In this document: piece after piece, positions 63,788-64,000 of the stretch | Layout: each line of letters starts with the position of its first letter | Position numbering within the stretch: the first letter of the stretch is position 1 | NCBI GenBank assembly: GCA_965203255.1 | Contig: OZ241882.1 | Location: 1,736,001 to 1,800,000 of the forward strand | Origin: JAPOUP01 sp965203255 | GTDB lineage: Bacteria; Pseudomonadota; Alphaproteobacteria; Rhodobacterales; Rhodobacteraceae | Length of the DNA stretch: 64,000 bases | Direction: 5' to 3' | Made by a program: the position numbers and the translations under genes | Notes under the pieces: model-generated | Database searches by the model: none | Seen by the model: the letters and a program-made list of their open reading frames with translations, nothing else | What the model was told of the DNA's origin: nothing

Positions 63788-64000
63788 TTCTTCCCGCCTG
63801 CAGGCAGCGAAACGCCTCGTCCTCGATCACTACGAGACCGTCGATGCCGCTGGACCTAACGAAGCCGCAGCCGCCTTCGCCCGCCATACCAGTACGGATA
63901 TTCTATGGCGTGGCATGCACCCATTCAACGAACAGTCAGGTGCGGATGCGGTCGCGAAGACCTTCCTTACGCCGCTCAAACGCGCCATGGGCCCTATCCA
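63780..64000 (+). CDS. SnoaL-like protein, 3' end outside window
   Basis: It starts at the ATG at 63780, overlapping the previous gene by 8 bases, and is still open at the window end (73 codons). It begins AAKRLVLDHYETVDAAGPNE, then FARHTSTDILWRGMHPFNEQ, a pattern of SnoaL-like polyketide-cyclase domains and similar to its neighbour. A second SnoaL-like partner in the same operon suggests a heteromeric or sequential enzyme pair. Confidence 0.75.
   Translation, partial: MTDSSRLQAAKRLVLDHYETVDAAGPNEAAAAFARHTSTDILWRGMHPFNEQSGADAVAKTFLTPLKRAMGPI

Noticed and set aside
1..64000. CRISPR array or prophage
   Set aside because: No regularly spaced direct repeats and no phage structural or integrase genes were seen; all repeats are explained by insertion sequences and miniature elements.

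Overview
The window reads as a chromosomal segment of an alphaproteobacterium, most likely a member of the Rhodobacterales. The evidence is gene content and order: hslV-hslU, lysA directly followed by a TIGR02302/DUF4175 protein, an acyltransferase next to traces of ftsE and a zinc-ribbon gene, and several TRAP and ABC uptake clusters without local regulators. The base composition is GC-rich except in an accessory island at about 8.2-11.4 kb. The segment is crowded with insertion sequences: three IS30-family copies and a relic, two intact IS630 copies and a relic, two intact IS5-like copies and remnants, an ISKra4 fragment, and three miniature inverted-repeat elements. Many genes are visibly decaying.

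Layout. 1-1506 is the 3' part of a thiamine-diphosphate enzyme, followed by IS30 copy 1. 3261-5229 is a C5-cytosine methyltransferase followed by a dead NotI-like restriction endonuclease. After a geneless stretch with a 22-G run and IS30 copy 2 comes a miniature element, then a compact operon for a ubiquitin-like protein, an E2-like protein and a JAB-E1 fusion (8306-10419), facing a convergent DUF2971 gene. This is the most interesting locus. 12-25.7 kb is a catabolic block: DUF3237 and amidohydrolase genes run one way; the other way run enolase-superfamily and FAD enzymes, a complete TRAP transporter, a BASS-like permease, 5-oxoprolinase PxpBCA, two oxidoreductases and accA. 26.8-32.1 kb is a second catabolic operon (Gfo/Idh/MocA dehydrogenase, creatininase-like hydrolase, cupin, 2-hydroxyacid dehydrogenase, TauE/SafE exporter, tandem OsmC protein).

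32.6-44.7 kb is dominated by mobile DNA. Two nearly identical IS630 copies lie in opposite orientation around two glutathione transferases, a nitrate/sulfonate/taurine-type ABC importer and an IS5-type relic. 45-47 kb holds plsC with decayed ftsE and zinc-ribbon genes. 49.2-55.3 kb is housekeeping (TIGR02302, lysA, hslU, hslV). 55.4-57.8 kb is a nest of IS fragments. 57.8-59 kb is an Xre/MbcA/ParS-RES toxin-antitoxin pair whose toxin is frameshifted by a 13-bp tandem duplication. 59.4-64 kb is a sugar-type ABC importer followed by SnoaL-like proteins and runs off the end.

Themes. The genes that protect the cell (methyltransferase, antitoxin) are intact while their toxic partners (endonuclease, toxin) are broken. 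Miniature elements with 9-bp target duplications share ends with the ISKra4 fragment, so one transposase probably mobilised them. Two substrate-binding-protein genes are followed by strong intercistronic hairpins before their membrane genes. All family assignments come from reading motifs and gene order; no database search was possible.
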